A stretch of DNA of 64,000 bases from Amycolatopsis pittospori (lineage in GTDB: Bacteria > Actinomycetota > Actinomycetes > Mycobacteriales > Pseudonocardiaceae), in NCBI RefSeq assembly GCF_013870525.1, contig NZ_JACBXD010000001.1:124001-188000 (forward strand), given 5' to 3'. The notes under the pieces are model-generated. The model was not told where the DNA came from. It did not search any database and saw nothing but the letters and a program-made list of their open reading frames with translations. The stretch's first letter is position 1. Each line of letters opens with the position of its first letter. Below, in pieces: positions 42,170-50,839 of the stretch. The position numbers were made by a program, and so were the translations under genes.

Positions 42170-42727
42170 ATGGAGAGTCAACCCGCCGTCGCCGCGGCGA
42201 TCGAGCTGATCGCGCCCCGGCTGCGCCGCGCCCGGGAGAAGAAGGGGACGACGCTGGTGGAGCTCGGCCGCGCCACCGGCATCTCCACCAGCACCCTGTC
42301 CCGCCTCGAATCCGGGCAGCGCAAGCCGAGCCTCGAACTGCTGCTGCCGGTCATCGCCGCGCTGGGCCTGCGCGTCGACGAGATCGTCCCCTCGCCGAGG
42401 GTGCTCGACGCACCCCGGGACGGCCGGGCGCTCATCCCGCTCACCCGGCATCAAGGTGGGCCCCGCGCCTACAAGATGACGATCCCGCCTGGCGACGACG
42501 AACCCCGGCCGCGGACGCACACCGGGCACGAGTGGCTCTACGTGCTCCGGGGCAGGCTACGGCTCGTGCTCGGCGACCAGGACGTCGTCTTGGGTCCCGG
42601 CGAGGCCGCCGAGTTCGACTGCCGGACGCCGCATTGGTTCGGCGCCGCCGGACGCGAACGGGTCGAGGTGCTCAGCCTCTTCGGCGGAGAGGGCGAGCGG
42701 ATCCACGTCCGCGCCCGCACCCGGTAG
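42170..42727 (+). CDS. XRE-family regulator with C-terminal cupin
   Basis: 185 residues: HTH_3 at about 10-65 (R-L-R-R-A-R-E-K-K-G-T-T-L-V-E-L then S-T-S-T-L-S-R-L-E-S-G-Q-R-K-P) and a cupin barrel (H-T-G-H-E-W-L-Y-V-L-R-G-R-L-R-L-V-L-G and G-P-G-E-A-A-E-F-D) that may bind a small ligand. Start ATG 42170; the frame upstream covers the operator. Likely represses the divergent MFS transporter. Confidence 0.88.
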   Translation: MESQPAVAAAIELIAPRLRRAREKKGTTLVELGRATGISTSTLSRLESGQRKPSLELLLPVIAALGLRVDEIVPSPRVLDAPRDGRALIPLTRHQGGPRAYKMTIPPGDDEPRPRTHTGHEWLYVLRGRLRLVLGDQDVVLGPGEAAEFDCRTPHWFGAAGRERVEVLSLFGGEGERIHVRARTR

Positions 42728-42730
42728 CGC

Positions 42731-43141
42731 TCAGGCGCGCTGCTGGATACGGACCATGTTGCCGGCGGGGTCGCGGACGGCGCCGTCGCGCACGCCCCAC
42801 GGCTGGTCGGTCGGCTCCTGGACGACGTCGGCCTTCGCCTCCGTGAGGTGCTTGAAGAGGCCGTCGAGGTCGTCGGACGCGAGCTGAATGCTCGCGTACG
42901 TGCCTTTCGCCATCATTTCGCTGATGACGCGACGCTCGTCCTCGGTGACACCGGGGTCGGCGGCGGGCGGGTGCAGCACGATCGACACGTCGGGCTGCCC
43001 GGGCGGGCCGATGGTGAGCCACCGCATGCCGTCGTAGCCGACGTCGTTGCGCAGTTCGAAGCCCAGGGTGTCGCGGTAGAAGGCGAGGGCCGCCTCGGGG
43101 TCGTCCTGGGGGAGGAAGCTCGCGTGAATGTTGATGTCCAT
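42731..43141 (-). CDS. VOC-family (glyoxalase/bleomycin-resistance fold) protein
   Basis: 136 residues with the paired beta-alpha-beta-beta-beta modules of the VOC superfamily: L-P-Q-D-D-P-E-A-A-L-A-F-Y-R-D-T-L-G-F, later A-S-I-Q-L-A-S-D-D-L-D-G-L and W-G-V-R-D-G-A-V-R-D-P-A-G-N-M-V-R-I. Possibly binds a divalent metal; a dioxygenase, isomerase or drug-binding role cannot be chosen. Convergent with the XRE-cupin gene. Confidence 0.82.
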   Translation of the reverse strand: MDINIHASFLPQDDPEAALAFYRDTLGFELRNDVGYDGMRWLTIGPPGQPDVSIVLHPPAADPGVTEDERRVISEMMAKGTYASIQLASDDLDGLFKHLTEAKADVVQEPTDQPWGVRDGAVRDPAGNMVRIQQRA

Positions 43142-43245
43142 GGTGGTCACGCTAGGTGAGATCGATATCGGTCGCTTCTCGATTCCTGATCGGTCCGGCA
43201 ATACGGGAGTTCTCGCGACCGCCGCGCCGGTGCGACGCTGGGCGG

Positions 43246-44997
43246 ATGTGCGGCATCGCCGGTTGGGTGGATTTCGGACGGGATCTGACACGCGAGCGTG
43301 ACACGGTCCAGGCCATGACCGACACCATGCGGAACAGGGGGCCCGACGCCGGCGGGATCTGGCTGTCACCGCACGCGGCGCTCGGGCACCGTCGGCTTTC
43401 GATCATCGACCTCGACGGCGGCCGCCAGCCGATGGCGGACGGCGCGGCCGTCCTCACCTACAGCGGCGAGGTCTACAACTTCCGGGAACTGCGCGAGGAA
43501 CTGGCCGGCCTCGGCCACCGCTTCGAAACGCGCAGCGACACCGAGGTCGTCCTGCGCGCGTACCTCGAATGGGGTGAAGCGTTCGTCGACCGGCTCAACG
43601 GCATGTACGCCTTCGCCATCTGGGACGACGACGAGCTCCTGCTGGTCCGTGACCGCATGGGCGTCAAACCGCTCTACTACTACCCCACCCCGGACGGTGT
43701 CCTGTTCGGTTCGGAGCCCAAGGCGATCCTCGCCAACCCGCTCGCCGAACGCGTCCTCGACGCCGACGGTCTGCGCGATCTGCTTTCGGTGGCGAAGAAC
43801 CCGGGGCACGCCGTATTCCGCGGGATGCGTGAGCTGCCACCGGGGCACACCCTGCGGGCCGGTCGCGACGGTCTCCGGCTCCGTGAGTACTGGTCGCTCC
43901 AGGTCCGTGAGCACCCCGACGACCTCGCCACCACGATCGGCACGGTCCGGGAGCTGCTCGAAGACACCGTCGCCCGCCAGCTGGTGGCGGACGTGCCGCT
44001 GTGCACGCTGCTTTCCGGCGGGCTCGATTCCAGCACACTGACCGCGCTCGCGGCACGCACGACCGACGTCCGGTCCTATTCGGTGAAGGTGACCGACCAG
44101 CCGGGCGACAATCTCGATCACGTGCACGCGAGGCTGGTCGCGGACCACGTCGGCGCCCGGTACGAAGAGATCCTGCACACCACCGTCGATCTCCTCGCGC
44201 CTTCGGTGAAATCCGCCGTGCTGGCCGCATACGACCTGCCCATCGCCAAGGGCGACGAACACGCGTCGCTGCACGAGCTGTTCAGGCTGGTCCGGGAACG
44301 TTCGACGGTGGCACTGTCCGGTGAATGCGGCGACGAGGTCTTCGGCGGTTACCGCTGGTACCGGAATCTCGACGCCGTATGGTCGGGCACGTTCCCCTGG
44401 GTCCATTCAGGACGGAGCCGCCACGAGGGGCTCGACCTGCTCTTCGCACCGGACCTGATGACGAAGCTCGCCCTGCGGGACCACGAGCGCGACAGCCACG
44501 ATTCCGCCGTCTCACATCTGTCCGCTGTGGCCGGTGAGGATCCGCTGGAAACCCGGATGCGTGAGGTGACCTATCTCGGCCTGACGCGGCACGCGCAGGT
44601 GCTCTTCGACCGGAAGGACCGGATGAGCATGGCGTCCGGCCTGGAGGTGCGGGTGCCGTTCACCGATCACCGCCTGGTCGAGTACACCTTCAACGTTCCG
44701 TGGTCGATGAAGAACTTCGACGGCCGGGAGAAGAGCCTGCTGCGCGCGGCGGGCAAGGATCTGCTCCCCGCCGAGGTACTGAGCCGCGCCAAGACGCCCT
44801 ATCCGTCCATTGAGGACGATTCCTACGACCGTATCCTGCGCGACAGGCTGCGGAAGCTGATCCTGGCGAAGGACGAGCCGCTTTCGCCGTTGCTGAACGA
44901 CGAGTTCCCCGAAGGGCGGCTCACCCGGCCGGCGCTGGAGACCACGTTGCAGCTCAACGACTGGCTCAAGGACCACCGCGTCCGGCTCGTGCTCTGA
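43246..44997 (+). CDS. asnB: AsnB-type glutamine-dependent amidotransferase
   Basis: 583 residues. Class II glutaminase domain with Cys2 exposed after Met removal (M-C-G-I-A-G-W), R-R-L-S-I-I-D, S-G-E-V-Y-N-F and R-S-D-T-E-V; synthetase domain with the PPi loop L-L-S-G-G-L-D-S-S (about residue 260). It may make asparagine or amidate another carboxylate. It ends 18 bp from the convergent UDP-sugar dehydrogenase gene of the YcaO-TfuA operon. In moenomycin biosynthesis AsnB-like enzymes make a uronamide from a uronic acid; the same use here is an inference from context. Confidence 0.88.
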   Translation: MCGIAGWVDFGRDLTRERDTVQAMTDTMRNRGPDAGGIWLSPHAALGHRRLSIIDLDGGRQPMADGAAVLTYSGEVYNFRELREELAGLGHRFETRSDTEVVLRAYLEWGEAFVDRLNGMYAFAIWDDDELLLVRDRMGVKPLYYYPTPDGVLFGSEPKAILANPLAERVLDADGLRDLLSVAKNPGHAVFRGMRELPPGHTLRAGRDGLRLREYWSLQVREHPDDLATTIGTVRELLEDTVARQLVADVPLCTLLSGGLDSSTLTALAARTTDVRSYSVKVTDQPGDNLDHVHARLVADHVGARYEEILHTTVDLLAPSVKSAVLAAYDLPIAKGDEHASLHELFRLVRERSTVALSGECGDEVFGGYRWYRNLDAVWSGTFPWVHSGRSRHEGLDLLFAPDLMTKLALRDHERDSHDSAVSHLSAVAGEDPLETRMREVTYLGLTRHAQVLFDRKDRMSMASGLEVRVPFTDHRLVEYTFNVPWSMKNFDGREKSLLRAAGKDLLPAEVLSRAKTPYPSIEDDSYDRILRDRLRKLILAKDEPLSPLLNDEFPEGRLTRPALETTLQLNDWLKDHRVRLVL

Positions 44998-45015
44998 GCC
45001 GGACGCGGCGAACCC

Positions 45016-46275
45016 TTACAGAGCCACGACGTGCGCCTCGTGCGGAACGGCTCCCCGCGTGTCCAGCAGCAGCCGGGCGCGGGCGGCGAGTTCGTCGACG
45101 TCGTAGGCGGAATGCTTCTGCAGCAAGATCGTCAGGTCGGCCGACGCGAGTTCCGCCGCCAGATCCGTCACTCTCGGGATCGGATCGCCGTGCACACGCC
45201 AGCCCGCGACGTGCGGGTCGTGGTAGACGACGTCGGCCCCCAGCGAACGCAACCGGGCCGCGACCGGCTGGGCGGGCGACTCGCGCTGGTCGGCGATGTC
45301 GGGTTTGTAGGTCACGCCGAGCAGGAGCACCCGCGAACCGCGCAACGCCATCCCGGATCCGTTCAGCATGTCCTGCGCCCGCTCGACGACGTAACGCGGC
45401 ATACGCGTGTTGATCTCCTGTGCCAGTTCGACGAACCGGAACGGGTAGCCGAGCGTGCGCACCTTGTAGGACAGGTAGTTCGGGTCGATCGGGATGCAGT
45501 GCCCGCCGACGCCGGGACCGGGCTTGAACGACTGGAAGCCGAACGGTTTCGTGGCCGCGCAGGAGATGACGTCCCACAGATCGATGCCGAGTTCGTGGCA
45601 GAACACCGCCATCTCGTTGACCAGCGCGATGTTCACGTGCCGATAGGTGTTCTCCAGCAGCTTCGCCATCTCGGCCTCGCGTGTTCCCTTCGCGGGCACG
45701 ACGTCGTCGACGAACCGGCCGTAGAACCTCGCCACCGCCTCCGCGCACGCCGGCGTCATCCCGCCGACGACCTTCGGCGTGTTGCGGATGCCGTAGACCG
45801 CGTTGCCGGGGTCGACACGCTCAGGTGAGAACGCCAGGCAGAAGTCTTCACCCGCGCGGAGCCCCGACCACTCCAGGATCGGCGAGACGACCTCTTCGGT
45901 GGTCCCGGGATAGGTGGTCGATTCCAGCACCACCAGCGTTCCCGGCTTCAGCTGACGGCTGACCGCCTCGGCCGCGGCCTTGACGGCGCCGAGATCCGGA
46001 CCGCCATCGGAGGCGAGTGGGGTCGGCACGCAGATCACGATGACGTCGGCCGAGGCCAGCACGCCTTCGTCGGTGGTGGCGGTGAACCCCGCTTCGGTCA
46101 TCGTCGCCACATCGGCGTCCGGGATGTCGTCCACATGCGACAGTCCGGAGTTGAGCGCGGCGACGACGCGCTCGTCCTGGTCCAGCCCGGCCACGGTGAG
46201 CCCGGCCCGGACGGCTTCCCTGGCCAACGGCAGCCCTACATACCCCAGACCGATGACCGCGAGATCCTTCTGCAC
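45016..46275 (-). CDS. UDP-sugar 6-dehydrogenase (UDP-glucose/UDP-ManNAc dehydrogenase family)
   Basis: 419 residues; N-terminal Rossmann I-G-L-G-Y-V-G-L-P-L-A, V-C-V-P-T-P-L, central E-N-T-Y-R-H-V-N-I-A, catalytic Cys in G-V-G-G-H-C-I-P-I-D-P-N-Y-L (about residue 258) and the C-terminal G-V-T-Y-K-P-D-I-A-D-Q-R-E-S-P. It oxidises C6 of a UDP-hexose to the uronate with two NAD+. The P-I-D-P-N-Y-L form is typical of WecC-like UDP-ManNAc/UDP-GlcNAc enzymes. Last gene of the operon, nine bases after the MFS gene; it would supply an activated uronic acid to the operon's glycosyltransferases. Confidence 0.9.
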   Translation of the reverse strand: MQKDLAVIGLGYVGLPLAREAVRAGLTVAGLDQDERVVAALNSGLSHVDDIPDADVATMTEAGFTATTDEGVLASADVIVICVPTPLASDGGPDLGAVKAAAEAVSRQLKPGTLVVLESTTYPGTTEEVVSPILEWSGLRAGEDFCLAFSPERVDPGNAVYGIRNTPKVVGGMTPACAEAVARFYGRFVDDVVPAKGTREAEMAKLLENTYRHVNIALVNEMAVFCHELGIDLWDVISCAATKPFGFQSFKPGPGVGGHCIPIDPNYLSYKVRTLGYPFRFVELAQEINTRMPRYVVERAQDMLNGSGMALRGSRVLLLGVTYKPDIADQRESPAQPVAARLRSLGADVVYHDPHVAGWRVHGDPIPRVTDLAAELASADLTILLQKHSAYDVDELAARARLLLDTRGAVPHEAHVVAL

Positions 46276-46284
46276 GAGTACCTC

Positions 46285-47664
46285 CTATATGCGGGTCCTC
46301 AGCGCCAAAAGGCACGCCGGGAGCGCGACGAGTGTTACGAAGGCGAAAACCACCCCGTAGACGAGAGCGCCGGGATAACCGACTGCGGTTCCGACGTTGA
46401 AGAGCGCGCCCGCCGCGCCGATCATCACGACGCTGCCGAGCCCTTGGGAGACCTGCATGGCCGCCGAATAGCGGCCCTGGTCCTCGGGCGGGCAATGGTC
46501 GAAGGCGAGCACCGTGAGGCTCGGCAAGACCAGCCCCATACCGAAACCGGCGACGATCAGCGCGGCGCTCGCGGTCATCGGCGGCGCGATGCCGAGTACG
46601 CCGAACACCGCGATCACGCTGGAGCCGGCGATCACGACCGAACCGAGCAGCACCAGTTTGTGCCGCGGCACCTCGGACCACGGATGGCCCTGGAGCCACG
46701 CCGCGCCCGCCCACAACAGGGTGGCGCCGGTGAAGGAGATACCGGCCGCGGTGACCGAGATCTGCCGCTGGTTGATGAGCATCAGCGGGATGTAGGACTC
46801 GAGCGCGAAGTAGATGCCCGAAGCCAGACCCCGCAACAGGATGGCCGCGGGAATGCCCCGGGCCGCGCGCAGCGTCCCTTCCGGCAGCAGCCGGGGCACA
46901 CTGATCATCAGCGCGATCACCCCGACCGCGGCGAAGGCGAGGTGCAGGAAGTCCAGGCCCGAAGCGCCGAAGTGCAGGATCCCCGCCGCCACCGCGACGA
47001 TGGCGGCGGCCCGCACGAGCCCGGGCGGCGTCGAGCGCTCCTCGTCCGCGACCGGGCTGAGCCGCCGCAGGAACCCGAGCGGGATCAGCGACGCGACCGA
47101 CACCAGGATCGCGAGCCCGAAGAACACCCACCGCCACGACAGCAGTTCCGTGACGGTTCCGGCGATCGCCGGGCCGATCATCGACGGCACGATCCAGCAG
47201 GTGCTCATCAGCGAGAGCGCCTTCGGCCGCAGCTTCGACGGATACGACTGCGCGATGGTGACGTTGAGGCCGACCACCACGACGCTGCTCGCGAAACCCT
47301 GCACACAGCGTCCGGCGATCAGTTGCCACACCGTCGTCGCGGTCCCCGCCAGCAGCAGGCCGGCCAGGAACAGGCCCAGCCCGAGCATCAGCAGCAACCG
47401 TGGTCCCCGTTTGTCGGCGATCTCGCCCGCGAGCACGCTGCCGAACAGGCTCATCGTGACGAACCCGCCCAGCGCCAAGGCGTACACGGTGAGGCCGTCG
47501 AGCTGGCCGACGGCCACCGGGAGGGTGGTGACCAGGGCCAGCGCGGCGAAACCTTCGAGGAACATGACGCAGGCGAAGCCGATCGTGCTCGCCCGGTACT
47601 CCTTGGAGAAGATGCTCGCCTTCGCCGGAGTGACGTCCTCTTCCGTCAGCGGCGCGGCGGTCAT
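46285..47664 (-). CDS. MFS exporter of the YcaO-TfuA operon
   Basis: 459 residues with about 14 hydrophobic segments, as in the DHA2 (14-TMS) drug exporters; motif A-like L-A-G-E-I-A-D-K-R-G-P-R near residue 75 and motif C-like G-P-A-I-A-G-T-V-T-E. Its ATG overlaps the stop of the 48-residue peptide gene (ATGA), so both are made together, which suggests export of the peptide-derived product. The frame remains open upstream of 47664 but is antisense to the peptide and TfuA genes. Confidence 0.85.
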   Translation of the reverse strand: MTAAPLTEEDVTPAKASIFSKEYRASTIGFACVMFLEGFAALALVTTLPVAVGQLDGLTVYALALGGFVTMSLFGSVLAGEIADKRGPRLLLMLGLGLFLAGLLLAGTATTVWQLIAGRCVQGFASSVVVVGLNVTIAQSYPSKLRPKALSLMSTCWIVPSMIGPAIAGTVTELLSWRWVFFGLAILVSVASLIPLGFLRRLSPVADEERSTPPGLVRAAAIVAVAAGILHFGASGLDFLHLAFAAVGVIALMISVPRLLPEGTLRAARGIPAAILLRGLASGIYFALESYIPLMLINQRQISVTAAGISFTGATLLWAGAAWLQGHPWSEVPRHKLVLLGSVVIAGSSVIAVFGVLGIAPPMTASAALIVAGFGMGLVLPSLTVLAFDHCPPEDQGRYSAAMQVSQGLGSVVMIGAAGALFNVGTAVGYPGALVYGVVFAFVTLVALPACLLALRTRI

Positions 47665-47807
47665 TCGATCGAGGTCATGATCGTCATGGTCAGGGACTCC
47701 AGCGTGCCTTGGACGCCCTCGGCCGAGTTCCGCACGGCTTCCAGGAAACGTTCCAGCTGTTCGGGGCTGAATCCCGCCAGCGGGGCCAGCGACGGATCGA
47801 TGTTCAC
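47661..47807 (-). CDS. 48-residue peptide, candidate RiPP precursor
   Basis: The short frame starts GTG within the TfuA stop (GTGA) and ends TGA within the MFS start (ATGA), so it is locked into the operon by overlaps on both sides. The N-terminal part M-N-I-D-P-S-L-A-P-L-A-G-F-S-P-E-Q-L-E-R reads like a helical leader. The C-terminal part L-E-S-L-T-M-T-I-M-T-S-I-E is a short Thr/Ser-rich stretch without Cys, a plausible core for backbone modification (thioamide or oxazoline type) and glycosylation. Precursor genes are usually first in an operon, so an accessory peptide is an alternative. No known precursor family recognised. Confidence 0.7.
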   Translation of the reverse strand: MNIDPSLAPLAGFSPEQLERFLEAVRNSAEGVQGTLESLTMTIMTSIE

Positions 47808-48499
47808 AGCGCACCTCGGGCTTCGACGGACTTGATCTGCGGTTTGGCGGCCGGGACGAGGAACTCCCTCATCCGCGCGAGGAGCGCCACGGCGTCCTCG
47901 CGTTTCGTGTCGGGGGCCCCGCCGGCGAAGAAGGCGGAGATCCTGGCGTGCTCGTCCTCCGGGATCTCCCGGCGCAGCAACATCAGCACGGTCCGGTTGA
48001 CGCGCTGCGGGAAGTAGAGTTCCTTGGCGATTTCGAGGAACCGCTCCCCCGTCTTCGGGGCGAACGCGCCTTCCTCGATCCCGGCGGCGATGGCGAACCG
48101 CATGTTGACCATCGGTTCGGACAGCGCCGAAAGGTTCTCTTCGTCGTAGGTGACGGCGACCTCGTCGTCGGCGTCGATCCGCCCGGAGAAGTACTCCTCG
48201 TAGATCTTGCCGACGCCGATCATGCCGAACGGCGAGCATTCCGCCGCGCGCAAGGCGCCCATACTCGACGAACCGAACAGCGTGACGCCGCGGTCCATCG
48301 CTTCGAGCACCTCCTTCGGCGAGATGCACAGGCTCTGCAGGAAACGGCCGTCCACGATGCCGATGGCCTCCGGCGGAACCGGGCGGGCCAGCAGTTCGGC
48401 GAGGTCGCCCCGTTTGACCGGAGGCAGGAACTCGACGTCGAGTTCGGCCGAAGCCGACTCCAGGTCGATGCTCGGGCCGATGAAAACGACTGCGCGCAT
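47804..48499 (-). CDS. TfuA-like protein
   Basis: 231 residues. TfuA core: V-V-F-I-G-P-S-I near the N-terminus, P-P-V-K-R-G-D-L, I-G-I-V-D-G-R-F-L-Q-S, and S-P-K-E-V-L-E-A-M-D-R-G-V-T-L-F-G-S-S-S-M-G-A-L-R-A-A-E. TfuA partners YcaO proteins; in methanogens and in thioamide RiPP pathways the pair performs backbone thioamidation, with TfuA thought to deliver or activate sulfide. It lies 10 bp after the YcaO gene and overlaps the peptide gene by four bases. Confidence 0.9.
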   Translation of the reverse strand: MRAVVFIGPSIDLESASAELDVEFLPPVKRGDLAELLARPVPPEAIGIVDGRFLQSLCISPKEVLEAMDRGVTLFGSSSMGALRAAECSPFGMIGVGKIYEEYFSGRIDADDEVAVTYDEENLSALSEPMVNMRFAIAAGIEEGAFAPKTGERFLEIAKELYFPQRVNRTVLMLLRREIPEDEHARISAFFAGGAPDTKREDAVALLARMREFLVPAAKPQIKSVEARGAL

Positions 48500-48509
48500 G
48501 ACGGATCTC

Positions 48510-49862
48510 CTAGGCAGGCTTGGAAAGTTCGGCGGCGCGCTTGCGGGCCGACAGTTCGACCAGCGCGTTGTTCCAGACCGTCGCCCCGCGCGGGCCGATC
48601 TTGCAGTGGTCGACGGCCCACGATTCGAGCCGCGGCACGATCACGCGCACGACGCTGACCGGGATCCCCGGCGGCGAGAGGTCGACGGCGAGGGCGCGTT
48701 CGATCCCGGCGGCGCGGATCCGGTCCAGGATGAGCTGGATGTCGGTCATCACGTCGTCGGTGGTCCACGACGGGATCTCGTCGAAGGCGACCTGTTTGCG
48801 CATCGGCTGCCAGGCCCACGCGCCCTTGTCGATCGTCGCCGACCGCTGGACGTGGTTCTGGTACTTGGACACGTTCTCGGTCGGGAGCCGGATGTCCTCG
48901 CGCATCGCCTGGATGTCGACGGCGCGGCCCTGCGCGCATTCGGTGATGGCGCGGATCAGCGCGACGTTGGCGTCGGGATGCGTGCCGAAGCCACCGTGTC
49001 CCTGCGACGTCGTCGGGCCGAGGTCCTCCGAAGTGGCGGCAAGGAAGCTCGGGATCTCCAGATCCGAGGTGATGTGCACGATCCGCATCTTGAGGCCGGC
49101 GTCGTGGAACTTGTCCACGAGGGACTTCGCCAGCGGCGGCAGTGTTTCGAGGTCCACGTGCGGGTGCAGCTCACGCAGGTACGACGTGACGTGCTCCGGC
49201 TGCGGATCGACGAAGATGCCCTTCTCCAGCACCTGCGCGAGCTGGCTGCTCACGAGTTCGGCGTTGGTCATCGAATCGCGTTCGATGAGCTCGGTGAGCG
49301 CGTGGCAGATCGCCTCTTCGACGCTGTTGCCGGACGCCAGGCCGTTGGTGGAGAGCACCTTGTAGCAAGGAGGTTCGTGGAACTTCAGCCCGTAGACGGC
49401 GGACGCCTGCGGGATGAGGATCGTCTCGTCGTTCATCAGGTCGTACGCCTCGACCCAGGAGATCGGGAGGTCGTCGCGGTAGTGCCCGGAAAGCTCCGCG
49501 TTGTTCTCGCGCGGGTCCAGCACCGTGCGGCCTTCGGCGACCAGTTCGTCGTAGGACGCGATGACCTGCGGCCGGACCGGAAGCGCGGCGGAGAAACGCT
49601 CGATAGCCTCCATCGCCGCGGACGTCTTCGCGTCGATGTTCCGCAGGCCTTTGCCGTTGTAGACCGAGATGATGTCGTTGGAGCGTGGCGCGATGGCGTT
49701 GTACACCGGGATGCCGACCCGGTCCAGCCAGGTGATCTCCGCGACCCGGGTGACCCCGGCGCGCCGCAGATGCGGCTCGATCCGCGCGTAGGTCTGCTCG
49801 GCGGTGAACTCCCGGTGCACCCCGCCGCCGCCGACCTTCGGAACGCTCTTCCTGAGTTTCAT
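48510..49862 (-). CDS. YcaO-domain protein
   Basis: 450 residues. ATP-binding signatures of YcaO proteins are visible: S-A-A-M-E-A-I-E-R (S-x3-E-x3-R, about residues 82-90), S-V-E-E-A-I-C-H-A-L-T-E-L-I-E-R-D and A-I-T-E-C-A-Q-G-R. YcaO enzymes phosphorylate a peptide-bond oxygen to drive cyclodehydration or, with TfuA, thioamidation. No fused E1-like or F-domain is present and the C-terminus lacks the Pro-rich tail of azoline-forming enzymes, both consistent with a TfuA-dependent type. Its ATG overlaps the glycosyltransferase stop (ATGA). Confidence 0.92.
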   Translation of the reverse strand: MKLRKSVPKVGGGGVHREFTAEQTYARIEPHLRRAGVTRVAEITWLDRVGIPVYNAIAPRSNDIISVYNGKGLRNIDAKTSAAMEAIERFSAALPVRPQVIASYDELVAEGRTVLDPRENNAELSGHYRDDLPISWVEAYDLMNDETILIPQASAVYGLKFHEPPCYKVLSTNGLASGNSVEEAICHALTELIERDSMTNAELVSSQLAQVLEKGIFVDPQPEHVTSYLRELHPHVDLETLPPLAKSLVDKFHDAGLKMRIVHITSDLEIPSFLAATSEDLGPTTSQGHGGFGTHPDANVALIRAITECAQGRAVDIQAMREDIRLPTENVSKYQNHVQRSATIDKGAWAWQPMRKQVAFDEIPSWTTDDVMTDIQLILDRIRAAGIERALAVDLSPPGIPVSVVRVIVPRLESWAVDHCKIGPRGATVWNNALVELSARKRAAELSKPA

Positions 49863-50839
49863 CGCACTCCCTCGTATCGGGCCGTCACGGGGACCGCTTC
49901 GGCGAGCAGTCGTTCCCAGGCCTCGGTTTCGCGCCCCGGATCCACCGAGGCACGGCGGGCGGCGCACTGCCGCCGCAACTGCGTGTAAAGCCCGCCGCGG
50001 TCGTGTTCGGCGGCGTGGAGCACGGCGGCCAGCGCGGCCGCGTCGCCGACGGGGAAATAGCCCGCGTAGTCCTCGCCGAGAAGCCCGACCGAACCCGGGA
50101 TGTGGGTGGACACGATCGGCACCCCGGCGGCGAGTGCTTCGGTGACCACGTTCGCGCCGCCTTCGTGCCGCGACGTCAGTACCAGCAGACGGCTGCGGGC
50201 GAGTACGGCGAGCGCCTCGGGCCGCGGCAACGGACCGAGCCACGAATAACGCGGGCCGCCTGCCGATTCGGCACGCAGCCGGTCGCCGATGTCGTCCTCG
50301 CGTACCCCGCCGACGTGGGAGACGGCGATCCGGGACGACGACGGCAGCAGGCGCACCGCCTCACTCAGCAACAGCGGATCCTTGACCGGCCTGGCATGCG
50401 CGAGGAACGCGATCTCGAAGCGGTCTTCGGCCGGTGCCTCGCCCGAGATCGGCGGCATGGACTGGGTGATCACCCTGGTGCGGTTTCGCAGTTCCAACGG
50501 AACCTGGAAAAGTCCTTGCGGTTGCAGGACGACGATCCGCACCGCGCCGGCGAGCAGCGTCAGGTCGACACCGCCGGAGATCAGATCCGGATAGAGATCC
50601 GTACCGGTCAGCGCGATCACGATCGGCGCGTCCGGGCAGGCGGCGCCGAACGCCCGGATCGCCGCCTCGCTCTTGCGCGCGTGCAACGCGACGAGCAGGT
50701 CGTACCGCCCGCCGTCGTAGTCCTGGACCACCCGGACCTCGTGGCCGAGGTCACGGAGCAGATTCGCCCAGCGGCGCGCGGTGACCCCGTTGCCGTAGTC
50801 GCTGGCTTCGGGGACGGGGCCCGCGACGAGAATCCTCAT
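49859..50839 (-). CDS. SenB-like (TIGR04348-type) glycosyltransferase
   Basis: 326 residues of the GT4 fold. The N-domain reads Y-D-L-L-V-A-L-H-A-R-K-S-E-A-A-I-R-A-F, then P-I-V-I-A-L-T-G-T-D-L-Y and V-I-T-Q-S, close to the pattern I recall for SenB, which joins selenophosphate to a UDP-sugar in selenoneine synthesis. The C-domain has the sugar-nucleotide motif R-H-E-G-G-A-N-V-V-T-E-A-L (E-x7-E). No selD or ergothioneine-like gene is nearby, so it may act with sulfur, or on the peptide. Both ends overlap neighbours by four bases. Confidence 0.75.
   Translation of the reverse strand: MRILVAGPVPEASDYGNGVTARRWANLLRDLGHEVRVVQDYDGGRYDLLVALHARKSEAAIRAFGAACPDAPIVIALTGTDLYPDLISGGVDLTLLAGAVRIVVLQPQGLFQVPLELRNRTRVITQSMPPISGEAPAEDRFEIAFLAHARPVKDPLLLSEAVRLLPSSSRIAVSHVGGVREDDIGDRLRAESAGGPRYSWLGPLPRPEALAVLARSRLLVLTSRHEGGANVVTEALAAGVPIVSTHIPGSVGLLGEDYAGYFPVGDAAALAAVLHAAEHDRGGLYTQLRRQCAARRASVDPGRETEAWERLLAEAVPVTARYEGVR

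Noticed and set aside
46135..47835. 566-codon plus-strand frame opposite the MFS exporter
   Set aside because: Translation is dominated by Arg/Gln/Glu/His, typical of the complement of membrane-protein codons.
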